The notes under the pieces were generated by a model, which saw only the letters and a program-made list of their open reading frames with translations, did not search any database and was not told the origin of the DNA. This document shows, piece after piece, positions 1 to 9,596 of a DNA stretch of 43,636 bases; position 1 is the stretch's first letter, and each line of letters begins with the position of its first letter. Made by a program: the position numbers and the translations under genes. The stretch is taken from assembly GCF_020554845.1 (NCBI RefSeq), contig NZ_JAJCIA010000034.1:1-43636 (forward strand), in the 5' to 3' direction. The stretch is from Blautia faecis. GTDB taxonomy: Bacteria > Bacillota > Clostridia > Lachnospirales > Lachnospiraceae.

Positions 1-54
1 AAAGCCGGGGCTAATACTTCAATTATTTTAGGACATTTTCAAAAACGCTTGACA
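1..54 (+). repeat. Terminal inverted repeat, left copy
   Basis: The first 54 bases are identical to the reverse complement of the last 54 bases (43583-43636). The identity stops just after a TTGACA hexamer at 49-54; similarity continues weakly for about ten more bases. Seen directly. Likely a genomic repeat at which the assembly ended; an inverted repeat bounding an invertible or mobile segment is the alternative. No integrase or recombinase lies next to it. Confidence 0.9.
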
Positions 55-110
55 TACATATTTTCAAAAATGCTTGACATACATATTTTCAAAAATGCTT
101 GACATACATA
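36..110 (+). repeat. Three tandem 25-bp repeats upstream of gpr
   Basis: Three direct copies of a 25-bp unit lie at 36-60, 61-85 and 86-110; copies 2 and 3 are identical and copy 1 differs at one base (C for T). Each unit contains TTGACA preceded by a TTTTCAAAAAYGC block. A partial fourth unit follows to about 120. The right end of the window carries one unit plus a degenerate half unit. TTGACA resembles a -35 element, but I see no -10 at the proper spacing. Confidence 0.85.
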
Positions 111-259
111 TTTTTGCAAAAAAGTGGGGAAATTATATAAAAATCGAAAGGTGTGGCTGTGAAGAGTATGAATTGCACTGGGAAATATATTTTGCACACA
201 GAAAACAGCAGGTGGAGCCGGTAATAAGGGAGAATTTGGGAAAGTATGGAGGAACTGAT

Positions 260-1171
260 ATGCTGGGAACTTACAAGCTCAGAACCGATTTGGCGGTAGA
301 GGCAAGAGAACGTTTTACAGAGAACAATGTAGAAGTGCGCGGGGTGGAGGTTCAGGAAGATTATAATAAGGAAAAAGACATTCGAACTACTGTGGTGAAA
401 ATAACTACGGAAAATGGTGCCAGGGCGATGGGAAGGCCTCAGGGGACATATATTACAATTGAATCAGAAGGGCTTTCAGCGCCGGATGAGGACTATCACA
501 GGGAAGTGTCTGAAGAACTTTCCGGACATTTACGCCAGCTGATCGGTCTGGAAAAGGAAAAGTCCGTGCTTATTGTTGGACTTGGAAATCCGGGGATTAC
601 GGCGGATTCATTGGGACCGGAAGTAATTGGAAATCTTCATATAACACGCCATCTGATCCGCGAGTATGGGCTGAAAAGTACAGAAAAGCAGATTCTTCAT
701 GCGATCAGCGGAATTGTTCCAGGCGTAATGGGGCAGACTGGAATGGAAACTTCGGAAATCGTGGAGGGCGTGGTGAAAATAACACGGCCTGATGTAGTGA
801 TCGCTGTGGATGCTCTTGCCGCAAGGAATACCAGGCGTCTTAATCGGACCATTCAAATCACGGACACAGGAATTACTCCGGGATCAGGGGTGGGAAACCA
901 CAGAAATGGTCTTACAGAAGAAAACCTGAATGTAAAAGTGATCGGGATCGGAGTGCCTACCGTGGTGGATGCGGCGACTATTGTTCATGATTCTATGGCT
1001 CATTTGCTTGAGACACTGGACGAGGCTGAACAGAAAGAATTTTTGGAAGAAATGATTTCTCCGCATCTTCATGGAATGTTTGTGACGCCGAAAGACGTGG
1101 ACGAGACCATAAAATATCTGAGTTTTACGATTTCAGAAGGATTAAATATGACTTTTGCAGAGAGCTATTAG
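260..1171 (+). CDS. gpr: GPR germination protease (spore protease, peptidase family A25)
   Basis: Encodes a 303-residue protein of the GPR family, the protease that degrades small acid-soluble spore proteins during germination; the family is made as an inactive zymogen that loses a short N-terminal propeptide. The N-terminus (MLGTYKLRTDLAVEARERF) is typical. D116 (in TADSLGP) and D184 (in AVDALAAR) match the two conserved aspartates of the family. The frame is open upstream to 74, but ATG 260 has GGAGG at 248-252 and gives the normal family start, so I chose it. spoIIP follows, the usual clostridial arrangement. The stop codon TAG lies inside the inverted repeat of a MITE-like element (1170-1334). 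Expression in the forespore under SigG is expected from the family; I could not find a convincing SigG promoter in the short upstream region. Confidence 0.95.
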   Translation: MLGTYKLRTDLAVEARERFTENNVEVRGVEVQEDYNKEKDIRTTVVKITTENGARAMGRPQGTYITIESEGLSAPDEDYHREVSEELSGHLRQLIGLEKEKSVLIVGLGNPGITADSLGPEVIGNLHITRHLIREYGLKSTEKQILHAISGIVPGVMGQTGMETSEIVEGVVKITRPDVVIAVDALAARNTRRLNRTIQITDTGITPGSGVGNHRNGLTEENLNVKVIGIGVPTVVDAATIVHDSMAHLLETLDEAEQKEFLEEMISPHLHGMFVTPKDVDETIKYLSFTISEGLNMTFAESY

Positions 1172-1334
1172 AGCGTGTTTGAAAAAAGCTTTCTGCAAGA
1201 TGTGCGTCACAATTTGTGGGAGATTTTGCCCAGATGAGGGCGCCGTAGCGGGCTACGGCAACCGAATTCGGGTGAAATCATTCCCGCAAAGCAGGGGGTG
1301 CAGATTGCGGGAATGATTTTTCAAAACACGCTCT
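1170..1334 (+). mobile_element. MITE-like inverted-repeat element, copy 1 (165 bp, longest copy)
   Basis: The ends are imperfect inverted repeats: AGAGCGTGTTTGAAAAA at the left and TTTTTCAAAACACGCTCT at the right. Inside are two further hairpins: GCCGTAGC...GCTACGGC (about 1242-1259) and AATCATTCCCGCAA...TTGCGGGAATGATT (about 1276-1317). The left part matches copy 3 (22407-22481, inverted) and the right part matches copy 2 (10689-10765). No coding capacity. Transcribed with gpr, it would form a long hairpin between gpr and spoIIP. Confidence 0.8.
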
Positions 1335-1383
1335 GGCTCATGAAGCTGGTGTAAAGGTGGTGAGAGGTGGGGAAATATTGAGA

Positions 1384-1455
1384 ATGTGGAAAGTCAGCCT
1401 AAAAAAAGAAACATACGGAGGAAAAAACTGTCATAGGATAACCTTAAAGAGGTGA
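1384..1455 (+). CDS. Possible 23-residue leader peptide before spoIIP
   Basis: A short open frame (starts MWKVSLKKETYGG, basic) begins at ATG 1384, about 10 bases after a GGTGGGG stretch, and stops with TGA 1453-1455, four bases before the spoIIP GTG start. Its end lies within the spoIIP ribosome-binding site, which would allow translational coupling. It could equally be a chance frame; no homologue is known to me. Confidence 0.2.
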   Translation: MWKVSLKKETYGGKNCHRITLKR

Positions 1456-1459
1456 TTTC

Positions 1460-2707
1460 GTGACAAAAGTCCAGAAGGTTTTCTGCGTGTTTCTTTGTCT
1501 GTGCTTTTTTGCGGTTCTGGCTGTGCTGCCAGGACCTTTTTCCATGCGGGAAACTGTGCATAATGTGTACAGGCAGTTTCCGTTCTATTATTTTACAGAA
1601 GAAAAAGCACAGGAAACCTGGATGGAAATGGATGGAGAAACTCTGGCTGAGATTGGGAAGAGAAATGGAGCATATTTAGAAGAAGTTGCAGAGAATGAGC
1701 GTAATTTGCGAGAGGAAAATGCAAAGAAATCCAAGGAAGCCAATCTGGAAAAAAACAGCAGTGCTTCTGAGGAAAGTAAGAAAATAAATAATACAGATAA
1801 AATAGAAAATAAAGATAACTCTGAGATGTCAGAAGTCATAGAAAACAGTGAAAATCACTTAAATTCAGAAACCCAGCCTGCAAATACCCTTCCTCAGTCT
1901 AACATCGTTCTCCCGCATCCAATTTTGGATTTGTCCAGAGACAAGCTGTCGGATTACGATTATCTAATGAACAATTTTTACATCGTAGATGAGAACACAG
2001 ATGCATCTGCCGCAAAAATAAATGCTGCTGAATTTCTGGCAGAGGATTTTTCCTTGAGTCATGGCCCGTTGGAGCCGCAGATCCTTATTTATCACAGTCA
2101 CTCCCAGGAAACGTTTTCCGATTCCAGGGAAGGAGAAGAGGAGGATACGATTGTGGGGGTTGGAAATTATCTGACCAGTTTGCTGTCAGAAAAATATGGT
2201 TATCAGGTGATCCATATAAAAGAAGCTTTTGATATGATGGGCGGAGAACTGGATCGGAATAAGGCCTATGATTATGCCTGTGATTACGTGGAAAAGGTTT
2301 TGGAAGAAAATCCGTCTGTGGAGGTGGTTATTGATCTGCACAGAGATGGAATCGATGAAGACAGACGGCTGGTGACCAAAATAAACGGAAAAGATACGGC
2401 GCAGATTCTTTTTTATAATGGCCTTAGTTACACGAATGCCCAGGGGAAGGTTTCTTATTTGCCCAATCCTTACATACAGGACAATCTTGCTTTTTCTTTT
2501 CAGCTGGAATATCAGGCAGCGTTGTATTATCCTGATTTTTACAGAGGAATTTACCTGGCGGGTTTGCGCTATAATCTCCATTTGCGCAAAAGAGCCTTGC
2601 TTCTGGAAGCCGGTGCCCAGACAAATACGGTGCAGGAAGTAAAAAACGCCATGGAACCCTTTGCAGACATTTTGAACAGAGTGTTAAAGGGCTGCGGAAC
2701 AGGATAA
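1460..2707 (+). CDS. spoIIP: Stage II sporulation protein P (SpoIIP)
   Basis: SpoIIP is a peptidoglycan amidase/endopeptidase that works with SpoIID and SpoIIM in the mother cell to thin septal wall and drive engulfment. The 415-residue product has an N-terminal membrane anchor (about residues 5-25), a long low-complexity polar spacer rich in Glu, Lys, Asn and Ser (about 55-150), and a C-terminal catalytic domain with the family motif YHSHSQE (H212, H214, E217) and IDLHRDG (H294), the expected metal/catalytic residues. The start is GTG with AGGTGAT upstream. It lies 288 bp after gpr with a MITE-like element between them, so it may be partly uncoupled from gpr. In other species it is expressed from a SigE promoter; none was identified here. 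Confidence 0.95.
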   Translation: MTKVQKVFCVFLCLCFFAVLAVLPGPFSMRETVHNVYRQFPFYYFTEEKAQETWMEMDGETLAEIGKRNGAYLEEVAENERNLREENAKKSKEANLEKNSSASEESKKINNTDKIENKDNSEMSEVIENSENHLNSETQPANTLPQSNIVLPHPILDLSRDKLSDYDYLMNNFYIVDENTDASAAKINAAEFLAEDFSLSHGPLEPQILIYHSHSQETFSDSREGEEEDTIVGVGNYLTSLLSEKYGYQVIHIKEAFDMMGGELDRNKAYDYACDYVEKVLEENPSVEVVIDLHRDGIDEDRRLVTKINGKDTAQILFYNGLSYTNAQGKVSYLPNPYIQDNLAFSFQLEYQAALYYPDFYRGIYLAGLRYNLHLRKRALLLEAGAQTNTVQEVKNAMEPFADILNRVLKGCGTG

Positions 2708-2775
2708 AAATAATATATTTTATCCCGTCAAGAACGTTACTGTGAACGGAGTGAACAGGAACCATATAAAAGGAA

Positions 2776-2805
2776 GTGACAAACAGATTTAATCTGTGCT
2801 ATAAT
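2776..2805 (+). promoter_or_regulatory. Predicted lepA promoter with palindrome in the spacer
   Basis: GTGACA (2776-2781), an 18-bp spacer and a perfect TATAAT (2800-2805) make a good vegetative promoter. The spacer contains a perfect 7-1-7 palindrome, ACAGATT-T-AATCTGT (2783-2797), placed where a repressor would block RNA polymerase. The promoter is well supported by sequence; the operator role is inference. Confidence 0.65.
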
Positions 2806-2854
2806 CTTTTGATAGAATAAACAGTAAAGCATAACCAGAGGAGGAATGTCTGGA

Positions 2855-4663
2855 ATGACAGACCAGAGTAAAATTCGAAATTTTTGTATTATTGCACATA
2901 TTGACCACGGTAAATCTACACTGGCCGACAGAATTATAGAGATGACAGGGCTTTTGACTGAGAGGGAAATGCAGGCCCAGGTTCTGGATAATATGGATCT
3001 GGAGAGAGAACGTGGAATTACCATCAAATCCCAGGCTGTCCGCACGGTATATCATGGAAAAGATGGAGAAGAGTATATTTTCAATCTGATCGATACACCT
3101 GGACATGTGGATTTTAACTATGAAGTTTCACGAAGCCTTGCAGCCTGCGACGGTGCCATCCTCGTAGTTGACGCTGCACAGGGAATTGAAGCGCAGACGC
3201 TGGCAAATGTTTATATGGCACTGGATCATGATCTTGAGGTTATTCCGGTAATCAATAAGGTTGACCTTCCAAGTGCAGAGCCAGAGCGTGTTATCAATGA
3301 AATTGAGGATGTGATTGGACTTGAAGCCCAGGACGCACCGCAGATTTCTGCAAAAACAGGTCTGAATGTGGATCAGGTTCTGGAACAGGTAGTGGCTAAG
3401 ATCCCGGCACCTGCAGGAAATCCGGATGCACCGCTGAAGGCACTTATTTTTGACTCCATTTATGATTCTTATAAGGGTGCCATTGTTTTCTGCCGAATGG
3501 TAGATGGAAAAGTCCGCAAAGGCACAACCATCCGTATGATGGCTACCGGATTTGTGGCAGAGGTTGTGGAAGTTGGGTATTTTGGAGCAGGACAGTTTAT
3601 TCCATGTGAGGAACTGACAGCAGGAATGGTAGGCTATATTACCGCCAGCATTAAGAACGTAAGAGACACTCGTGTTGGTGATACTATTACAGACAATAGC
3701 CGCCCTTGCGAGGAGGCTTTGCCTGGATATAAGAAGGTAAATCCAATGGTTTACTGCGGCCTTTATCCGGCTGACGGAGCGAAATACGGGGATCTTCGAG
3801 ATGCTTTGGAGAAACTGCAGTTAAATGACGCCTCTTTATTCTATGAGCCGGAGACATCTGTTGCTCTTGGATTTGGTTTCCGCTGCGGATTTCTTGGGCT
3901 GCTTCATCTGGAAATCATCCAGGAACGTCTGGAACGTGAATATGACCTTGATCTTGTTACTACAGCTCCAAGCGTTATTTACAAAGTACACAAGACAAAC
4001 GGCGAAGTGATTGATCTGACAAATCCGACCAATCTTCCAGATCCATCTGAGATCGAATATATGGAAGAGCCAATCGTGAATGCTGAGATTATGGTAACTA
4101 CAGAATTTATCGGTGCCATTATGGATCTTTGCCAGGAGCGCCGTGGCCAGTATCTTGGCATGGAATATATGGAAGAGACACGAGCACTTCTGAAATATAA
4201 GCTTCCATTGAATGAGATTATTTACGATTTCTTTGATGCCCTGAAATCCCGTTCCAGAGGATATGCGTCTCTGGATTACGAGCTTTGTGGTTATGAGAGA
4301 AGTGAGCTTGTGAAACTGGATATTCTGGTAAATAAAGAAGAAGTGGATGCCCTTTCATTTATTGTGCATGCAGATACTTCTTATGAAAGAGGCCGCAAGA
4401 TGTGCGAGAAGCTGAAAGATGAGATTCCGCGTCAGCTCTTTGAAATTCCGATCCAGGCAGCAATCGGAAGCAAGATCATTGCCAGAGAGACGGTTAAGGC
4501 TATGCGTAAAGATGTTCTTGCCAAGTGCTACGGCGGTGATATTTCTCGTAAGAAGAAACTTCTGGAAAAACAGAAGGAAGGTAAGAAGAGAATGCGCCAG
4601 GTTGGAAATGTAGAGATTCCGCAGAAAGCATTTATGAGCGTACTGAAACTGGATGAAAATTAA
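2855..4663 (+). CDS. lepA: Elongation factor 4 (LepA), translational GTPase
   Basis: LepA/EF4 is a ribosome-associated GTPase that remodels stalled or improperly translocated ribosomes and aids initiation. The 602-residue protein shows the G1 motif AHIDHGKST near the N-terminus, the switch region [16 protein letters not shown] (G3) and NKVDLP (G4), then the EF-G-like domains and the LepA-specific C-terminal domain ([22 protein letters not shown]). Length matches the family. An upstream in-frame ATG (2846) sits only one base from AGAGGAGG (2837-2844); ATG 2855, ten bases from it, is the more likely start and gives [10 protein letters not shown], a normal N-terminus. Confidence 0.97.
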   Translation: MTDQSKIRNFCIIAHIDHGKSTLADRIIEMTGLLTEREMQAQVLDNMDLERERGITIKSQAVRTVYHGKDGEEYIFNLIDTPGHVDFNYEVSRSLAACDGAILVVDAAQGIEAQTLANVYMALDHDLEVIPVINKVDLPSAEPERVINEIEDVIGLEAQDAPQISAKTGLNVDQVLEQVVAKIPAPAGNPDAPLKALIFDSIYDSYKGAIVFCRMVDGKVRKGTTIRMMATGFVAEVVEVGYFGAGQFIPCEELTAGMVGYITASIKNVRDTRVGDTITDNSRPCEEALPGYKKVNPMVYCGLYPADGAKYGDLRDALEKLQLNDASLFYEPETSVALGFGFRCGFLGLLHLEIIQERLEREYDLDLVTTAPSVIYKVHKTNGEVIDLTNPTNLPDPSEIEYMEEPIVNAEIMVTTEFIGAIMDLCQERRGQYLGMEYMEETRALLKYKLPLNEIIYDFFDALKSRSRGYASLDYELCGYERSELVKLDILVNKEEVDALSFIVHADTSYERGRKMCEKLKDEIPRQLFEIPIQAAIGSKIIARETVKAMRKDVLAKCYGGDISRKKKLLEKQKEGKKRMRQVGNVEIPQKAFMSVLKLDEN

Positions 4664-4764
4664 TTGTTGTCAATCCTGTGGTGAAAAGCAACAAATAAAG
4701 GTGTCTGAGTGTGACTGATTGACATAAGATATATGCCAGCTGGCATCAGACGCGGAGGTATCCG

Positions 4765-5196
4765 ATGAAAGCTAAGATACGTATTCTGACAAGAAAAATA
4801 AAGAGAAGTTATAAAAAAGACAGGGAACAGTGGATCAAGGGCGGGATTTTGACAGTGATCCTGCTGGTAATCGTAATTTTTGCAGGCAGCTGTGCATGTG
4901 GGAAGAAAACGGTGAAAGCACCAGACGCAGAGTCGCAGGGCGTAATGAAGATCACGCCGATCCCTACAGCAACACCTACGCCGGTACCTCGCCAGGTAAA
5001 TAAAGATGCGGTAGCGCAAAGCGGAAGCGTGACTATGGTGAATGAGTATCTGGTTCAGAAAGAAGAGGGAAAGGCTGCAGGCAGCAGTAAGAGCGGCTCT
5101 TCAGAAGAGCAGACTGCTGCAGATTCGTCTGACAGCGGCAGTGATGCTACTGGAAATTCAACAGATGAAGAAACTGAGACCGGTAGTGGAGATTAA
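4765..5196 (+). CDS. Small membrane-anchored protein of unknown function
   Basis: I do not recognise this 143-residue protein. It has a basic N-terminus (about 1-25), one hydrophobic segment (about 27-45, ILTVILLVIVIFAG) ending in SCACGKK, then an exported low-complexity tail: a Thr/Pro stretch (TPIPTATPTPVPR, about 71-83) followed by a Ser/Gly/Glu/Asp-rich end. The Cys after the hydrophobic stretch could make it a lipoprotein, but the n-region is long and the lipobox is poor, so a signal anchor is as likely. GGAGG precedes the ATG. It lies between lepA and hemW and may be co-transcribed with hemW. Composition suggests a wall-spanning spacer rather than an enzyme. Confidence 0.7.
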   Translation: MKAKIRILTRKIKRSYKKDREQWIKGGILTVILLVIVIFAGSCACGKKTVKAPDAESQGVMKITPIPTATPTPVPRQVNKDAVAQSGSVTMVNEYLVQKEEGKAAGSSKSGSSEEQTAADSSDSGSDATGNSTDEETETGSGD

Positions 5197-5252
5197 TTTT
5201 ACAGAAACAGCATTGTAAACAGAAGAAAATAAACAATGTGGAGAAAATCAGA

Positions 5253-6389
5253 ATGGGAACAAAGAAGAATGGTTTGGAATTGTACCTTCACATCCCGTTT
5301 TGCATAAAGAAATGTGATTATTGTGACTTCCTGTCAGGCCCCTCTACCAGGGCCGGGCAGGAAGCTTATATTTATGCACTTTTACGGGAAATGGAGACGG
5401 TTTCAAAGAATCTGAAAAAACGTCCGGTAGATACAGTTTTCATTGGCGGGGGAACACCTTCTGTGCCGGAATGTGATGTAATGGAAAAGCTTTTACAGGG
5501 GCTGAGAGATTATTTTTTGTTTTCGGCGGATGCGGAGGTAACGATTGAAGCAAATCCTGGAACATTGACGCCTGAGAAACTTTCTATTTACAGAAAATAC
5601 GGAATTAACCGGATCAGCATTGGCTTACAGTCGCCAAACAATAAGGAACTGGCTATGCTTGGAAGAATTCATAATTATGCACAGTTTCTGGAAAGCTTTC
5701 AGATGGCAAGAGAGGCTGGCTTTTCCAATATAAATGTGGATCTGATGTTTGCCATTCCGGGACAGTGTTATGAAGGTTGGATAGAGAACCTTCGGATGGT
5801 GGCGGCACTTGGCCCGGAGCACATTTCGGCATACAGTCTTATTATTGAAGAAGGCACCCCTTTTTCCAGAAAAAAGCTGGATTTGCCTGATGAAGATACG
5901 GAGTACCGCATGTATGAAGATGTTGCTGTAGTTCTGAAAGAGTATGGCTATCATCAGTATGAGATTTCCAACTATGCAAAAGCAGGGTGTGAATGCAGAC
6001 ATAATGAAGGATACTGGCAGAGAAAGGATTATCTGGGGCTTGGGCTTGGAGCGGCTTCCTTATTGGGAAAGGAACGTTTTTCCAATACTTCCGATATGCA
6101 GGAATATCTGAAAAACAGCAGTGCACCAGAAAAAATTCAAAAAAACTGGGAACTTCTTACAAGAGAAGATGAGATGGCAGAGTTTATGTTTCTTGGACTT
6201 CGTATGACACAGGGCGTGTCCAAAAAGGAATTTCAGGAGTATTTTGGCACTGCAATAGAGAATATATATGGAGAAGTTCTGAAAAAATATAAGAAACAGG
6301 GACTGCTGTTGGAAGAAAGCGGCAGGATATTTTTATCAAGAGAAGGCATTCATGTGAGTAATGCAGTGATGGCAGATTTTTTGCTGTAA
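5253..6389 (+). CDS. hemW: HemW-type radical SAM protein (coproporphyrinogen oxidase-like, heme chaperone family)
   Basis: The 378-residue product belongs to the HemN/HemW radical SAM family. The [4Fe-4S] motif is C17-x3-C21-x2-C24 in PFCIKKCDYCDF, followed by the SAM-binding GGGTPS. HemW proteins bind heme and serve as chaperones; true coproporphyrinogen dehydrogenases carry a longer N-terminus with an extra Cys, absent here, so HemW is the better name. The gene sits downstream of lepA, a common Firmicute order. A GTG frame opens at 5238, but GGAG at 5240-5243 lies inside it and places ATG 5253 at proper distance. C-terminal HemN domain (about 290-370) is present. Confidence 0.9.
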   Translation: MGTKKNGLELYLHIPFCIKKCDYCDFLSGPSTRAGQEAYIYALLREMETVSKNLKKRPVDTVFIGGGTPSVPECDVMEKLLQGLRDYFLFSADAEVTIEANPGTLTPEKLSIYRKYGINRISIGLQSPNNKELAMLGRIHNYAQFLESFQMAREAGFSNINVDLMFAIPGQCYEGWIENLRMVAALGPEHISAYSLIIEEGTPFSRKKLDLPDEDTEYRMYEDVAVVLKEYGYHQYEISNYAKAGCECRHNEGYWQRKDYLGLGLGAASLLGKERFSNTSDMQEYLKNSSAPEKIQKNWELLTREDEMAEFMFLGLRMTQGVSKKEFQEYFGTAIENIYGEVLKKYKKQGLLLEESGRIFLSREGIHVSNAVMADFLL

Positions 6390-6418
6390 GTTTTGGTGGA
6401 AAAAGAATTTAGAAATGG

Positions 6419-6447
6419 TTGACGAACAAATGTTCCTGTGATATTCT
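6419..6447 (+). promoter_or_regulatory. uvrA promoter with LexA (SOS) box
   Basis: TTGACG (6419-6424), 17 bp, TATTCT (6442-6447) form a promoter. Overlapping it at 6423-6436 is CGAACAAATGTTCC, which fits the Gram-positive LexA/DinR operator CGAACNNNNGTTCG at all but the last base. uvrA is a classic SOS gene in Firmicutes, so the site is in the right place. The transcript leader of about 95 nt contains a hairpin CCGGA-GGAT-TCCGG (6475-6488). Confidence 0.8.
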
Positions 6448-6548
6448 TGAAGAACACATTAAGAAATGTCTGAGCCGGAGGATTCCGGATCAGATTAGGA
6501 TACAGGGAGTTACAGCCGGTGCTTTCCGGTTAAGAAATGGAGGAACAG

Positions 6549-9386
6549 ATGGCAGCAGAGAATAAGAAACAGTTTATCAGAATCAGAGGAGCCAATGAGA
6601 ATAACCTGAAGAATCTCAGTGTGGATATTCCCAGAGATAAGTTTGTAGTTCTTACCGGCTTAAGCGGATCAGGAAAGTCTTCACTGGCATTTGATACGAT
6701 CTATGCAGAAGGGCAGAGAAGATATATGGAATCTCTGTCTTCCTATGCCAGACAGTTCCTTGGCCAGATGGAGAAGCCAGATGTGGAGAGCATAGAGGGA
6801 CTTCCACCGGCTATTTCTATTGACCAGAAGTCTACTAACCGCAATCCCAGATCCACAGTAGGAACGGTGACAGAAATTTATGATTATTTCCGTCTTTTAT
6901 ACGCCCGTGTTGGTATTCCACATTGTCCGAAATGCGGCAAGGTGATCGCCAAGCAGACAGTAGACCAGATGGTGGATCAGATCATGGAATTGCCGGAGCG
7001 CACCAGAATCCAGCTTCTTGCACCGGTAGTACGAGGACGCAAGGGTACCCATGCGAAATTACTGGATCAGGCCAGACGCAGCGGTTATGTACGTGCGGAA
7101 ATCGATGGAAATGTGTATGAACTTTCAGAGGAGATTACCCTGGATAAGAATATTAAACACACGATTGCCATTATTGTAGACCGTCTGATCGTGAAGCCTG
7201 GAATTGAGAAAAGACTTACAGATTCTCTTGAGACAGTATTGAATCTGGCTGACGGATTGGCTGTGGTGGATACCATGGAAGGAAATTATATGAATTTCAG
7301 CCAGAGCTTTTCCTGTCCGGATTGTGGAGTCAGTATTGATGAGATCGAGCCAAGAAGTTTTTCGTTTAATAACCCATTTGGGGCCTGCCCGGAGTGTCTT
7401 GGCCTTGGTTATAAGATGGAATTTGACCCGGATCTTATGATCCCGGATAAGTCTCTGAGCATTTCTGAAGGGGCTATTGTAGTGATGGGCTGGCAGTCTT
7501 GCACAGATAAGAGCAGTTTTACCAATGCTATTCTGAATGCCCTTTGCAGGGAATACGGTTTTGATCTGGATACACCTTTTAAAGATTATCCCAAGAAGAT
7601 ACAGGATATTATTCTATACGGCACAGGCGGACATTCTGTGAAGGTTTATTATAAGGGACAGCGCGGAGAGGGGGTTTATGATGTGGCTTTTCCAGGCCTT
7701 ATAAGGAATGTGGAACAGCGCTATAAAGAGACTGGCTCTGAATCTATGAAACAGGAATACGAGAGCTTTATGCAGATCACTCCGTGTAAAGCATGTAGGG
7801 GACAGCGACTGAAGAAGGAGTCACTTGCGGTTACGGTAGCGGATAAGAATATTTATGAAATTACCAATATGTCCATTGATAAGCTGAAGAGATTTCTGGC
7901 AGAAATGCAGCTGTCTCCGCAGCAGCAGCTTATTGGAAAGCAGATACTAAAGGAGATCAGAGCCAGAGTTGGGTTCCTGGCAGATGTAGGTCTGGAGTAC
8001 CTTTCCCTGGCACGTGCCACTGGTACTCTGTCTGGCGGAGAGGCACAGAGAATCCGTCTTGCTACCCAGATCGGTTCCGGCCTTGTCGGGGTTGCCTATA
8101 TTCTGGATGAGCCAAGTATTGGTCTGCATCAGAGGGATAATGATAAACTTCTTGGAGCTTTGATGCACCTAAGAGACCTGGGAAACAGTCTTATAGTGGT
8201 TGAACATGATGAGGATACTATGCGCGCAGCGGACTGTATTGTAGATATCGGACCCGGCGCAGGAGAACATGGTGGACAGCTTGTTGGAATGGGCACTGCT
8301 GAGGAACTTATGCAGAATCCGAAGTCCATTACAGGAGCATATCTCAGCGGAAAACTGAAAATCCCGGTTCCGGAAGTACGAAAGGAACCTACCGGTTATC
8401 TGACTGTTAAGGGGGCGGCAGAGAATAATCTCAAACATATAGACGTGGATATTCCTCTTGGAATTATGACCTGTATTACAGGTGTTTCCGGGTCTGGAAA
8501 GAGTTCTCTGATCAATGAAATCCTTTACAAACATCTTGCAAGAGATCTGAACAGGGCCCGCGTGATCCCGGGAAAGCATGATGATATTATTGGAATAGAC
8601 CAGTTGGATAAGGTAATTGCCATTGACCAGTCTCCAATTGGCCGTACACCAAGATCTAATCCTGCTACTTATACAGGCGTATTTGACCAGATCAGAGATC
8701 TTTTTGCTGCTACAGCAGATGCCAAGGCAAAGGGGTATAAGAAAGGGCGCTTCAGCTTTAATGTAAAAGGCGGACGCTGTGAAGCCTGCAGTGGTGATGG
8801 TATTATTAAAATTGAAATGCACTTCCTGCCAGATGTTTATGTCCCTTGTGAAGTTTGCAAGGGTAAGCGCTATAATCGGGAAACTCTGGAAGTGAAGTAT
8901 AAGGATAAGAGCATCTACGATGTACTGAATATGACAGTTGAGGAGGCAATGACGTTCTTTGAGAACGTTCCATCCATCAGAAGGAAGATAGAGACCTTAT
9001 ATGATGTCGGTCTTTCTTATATTCGTCTCGGACAGCCTTCCACCACTCTTTCCGGCGGAGAAGCACAGCGTATTAAGCTGGCTGCAGAGCTGAGTAAGCG
9101 CAGTACAGGTAAGACTATTTATATTCTGGATGAGCCTACCACCGGATTGCATTTTGCAGATGTTCAGAAACTGGTGGAGATTTTGCGTCGACTTTCGGAT
9201 GGTGGAAATACGGTTGTTGTAATTGAACACAATCTGGACGTGATCAAGACCGCTGATTATATAATTGATATCGGACCGGAAGGCGGAGATGGCGGGGGAA
9301 CAGTTGTTGCCAAGGGAACACCTGAAGAAGTGGCGAAGAATCCAGCTTCTTATACAGGACGTTATGTTGCGAAATATTTGAAGTGA
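6549..9386 (+). CDS. uvrA: UvrABC excinuclease subunit A
   Basis: UvrA is the damage-sensing ATPase dimer of nucleotide excision repair; it loads UvrB onto lesions. The 945-residue protein has the two tandem ABC modules: Walker [20 protein letters not shown] near the N-terminus and [10 protein letters not shown] in the second half, ABC signatures [13 protein letters not shown] and [13 protein letters not shown], and Walker [12 protein letters not shown] and [11 protein letters not shown]. Zinc modules with paired CxxC are seen at CPDC/CPEC and CEAC/CEVC. Two in-frame starts are close: ATG 6537 overlaps the GGAGG (6539-6543), so I use ATG 6549. uvrB is not adjacent. Regulation by LexA is predicted from the operator at 6423-6436. 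Confidence 0.97.
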   Translation: MAAENKKQFIRIRGANENNLKNLSVDIPRDKFVVLTGLSGSGKSSLAFDTIYAEGQRRYMESLSSYARQFLGQMEKPDVESIEGLPPAISIDQKSTNRNPRSTVGTVTEIYDYFRLLYARVGIPHCPKCGKVIAKQTVDQMVDQIMELPERTRIQLLAPVVRGRKGTHAKLLDQARRSGYVRAEIDGNVYELSEEITLDKNIKHTIAIIVDRLIVKPGIEKRLTDSLETVLNLADGLAVVDTMEGNYMNFSQSFSCPDCGVSIDEIEPRSFSFNNPFGACPECLGLGYKMEFDPDLMIPDKSLSISEGAIVVMGWQSCTDKSSFTNAILNALCREYGFDLDTPFKDYPKKIQDIILYGTGGHSVKVYYKGQRGEGVYDVAFPGLIRNVEQRYKETGSESMKQEYESFMQITPCKACRGQRLKKESLAVTVADKNIYEITNMSIDKLKRFLAEMQLSPQQQLIGKQILKEIRARVGFLADVGLEYLSLARATGTLSGGEAQRIRLATQIGSGLVGVAYILDEPSIGLHQRDNDKLLGALMHLRDLGNSLIVVEHDEDTMRAADCIVDIGPGAGEHGGQLVGMGTAEELMQNPKSITGAYLSGKLKIPVPEVRKEPTGYLTVKGAAENNLKHIDVDIPLGIMTCITGVSGSGKSSLINEILYKHLARDLNRARVIPGKHDDIIGIDQLDKVIAIDQSPIGRTPRSNPATYTGVFDQIRDLFAATADAKAKGYKKGRFSFNVKGGRCEACSGDGIIKIEMHFLPDVYVPCEVCKGKRYNRETLEVKYKDKSIYDVLNMTVEEAMTFFENVPSIRRKIETLYDVGLSYIRLGQPSTTLSGGEAQRIKLAAELSKRSTGKTIYILDEPTTGLHFADVQKLVEILRRLSDGGNTVVVIEHNLDVIKTADYIIDIGPEGGDGGGTVVAKGTPEEVAKNPASYTGRYVAKYLK

Positions 9387-9403
9387 TTCTGATAATAAAC
9401 CTC

Positions 9404-9432
9404 TTTCCAATTGAAGCATTTTTGTTTATAAT
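9404..9432 (+). promoter_or_regulatory. Predicted promoter for mreB homologue
   Basis: TTTCCA (9404-9409), a 17-bp spacer and a perfect TATAAT (9427-9432) lie about 165 bp before the mreB start. This leaves a leader of roughly 155 nt, in which I see no clear structure. Confidence 0.5.
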
Positions 9433-9596
9433 GGTACGAAGACTATTAATTATGAAAAATCTATGAGACAATTATAAAGTCACATCTGCAGAATGTGGTG
9501 TTTATGATTACAGTTCGGAATGTGAATGGTAATCATTTACGGCACAATTCTTGCAGAGAAAGTGTGACAAAGTGTTTTGAGAGAAAGGGGAATTTA

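Noticed and set aside
1..120. rRNA-type promoter array from the TTGACA repeats
   Set aside because: No -10 elements at 16-18 bp and no rRNA gene downstream in the window.
74..259. N-terminal extension of gpr to a TTG at 74
   Set aside because: The extension runs through the tandem repeats (repeated DIHIF/YIFSK-like residues), and ATG 260 has a proper GGAGG and the family N-terminus.
8169..8822. 217-residue - strand open frame within uvrA
   Set aside because: Shadow of the uvrA coding frame; no ribosome site, composition unlike a protein.
9495..9596. 34-residue N-terminal extension of the mreB homologue
   Set aside because: Not part of the actin-fold family; ATG 9597 has GAAAGGGG at good distance.
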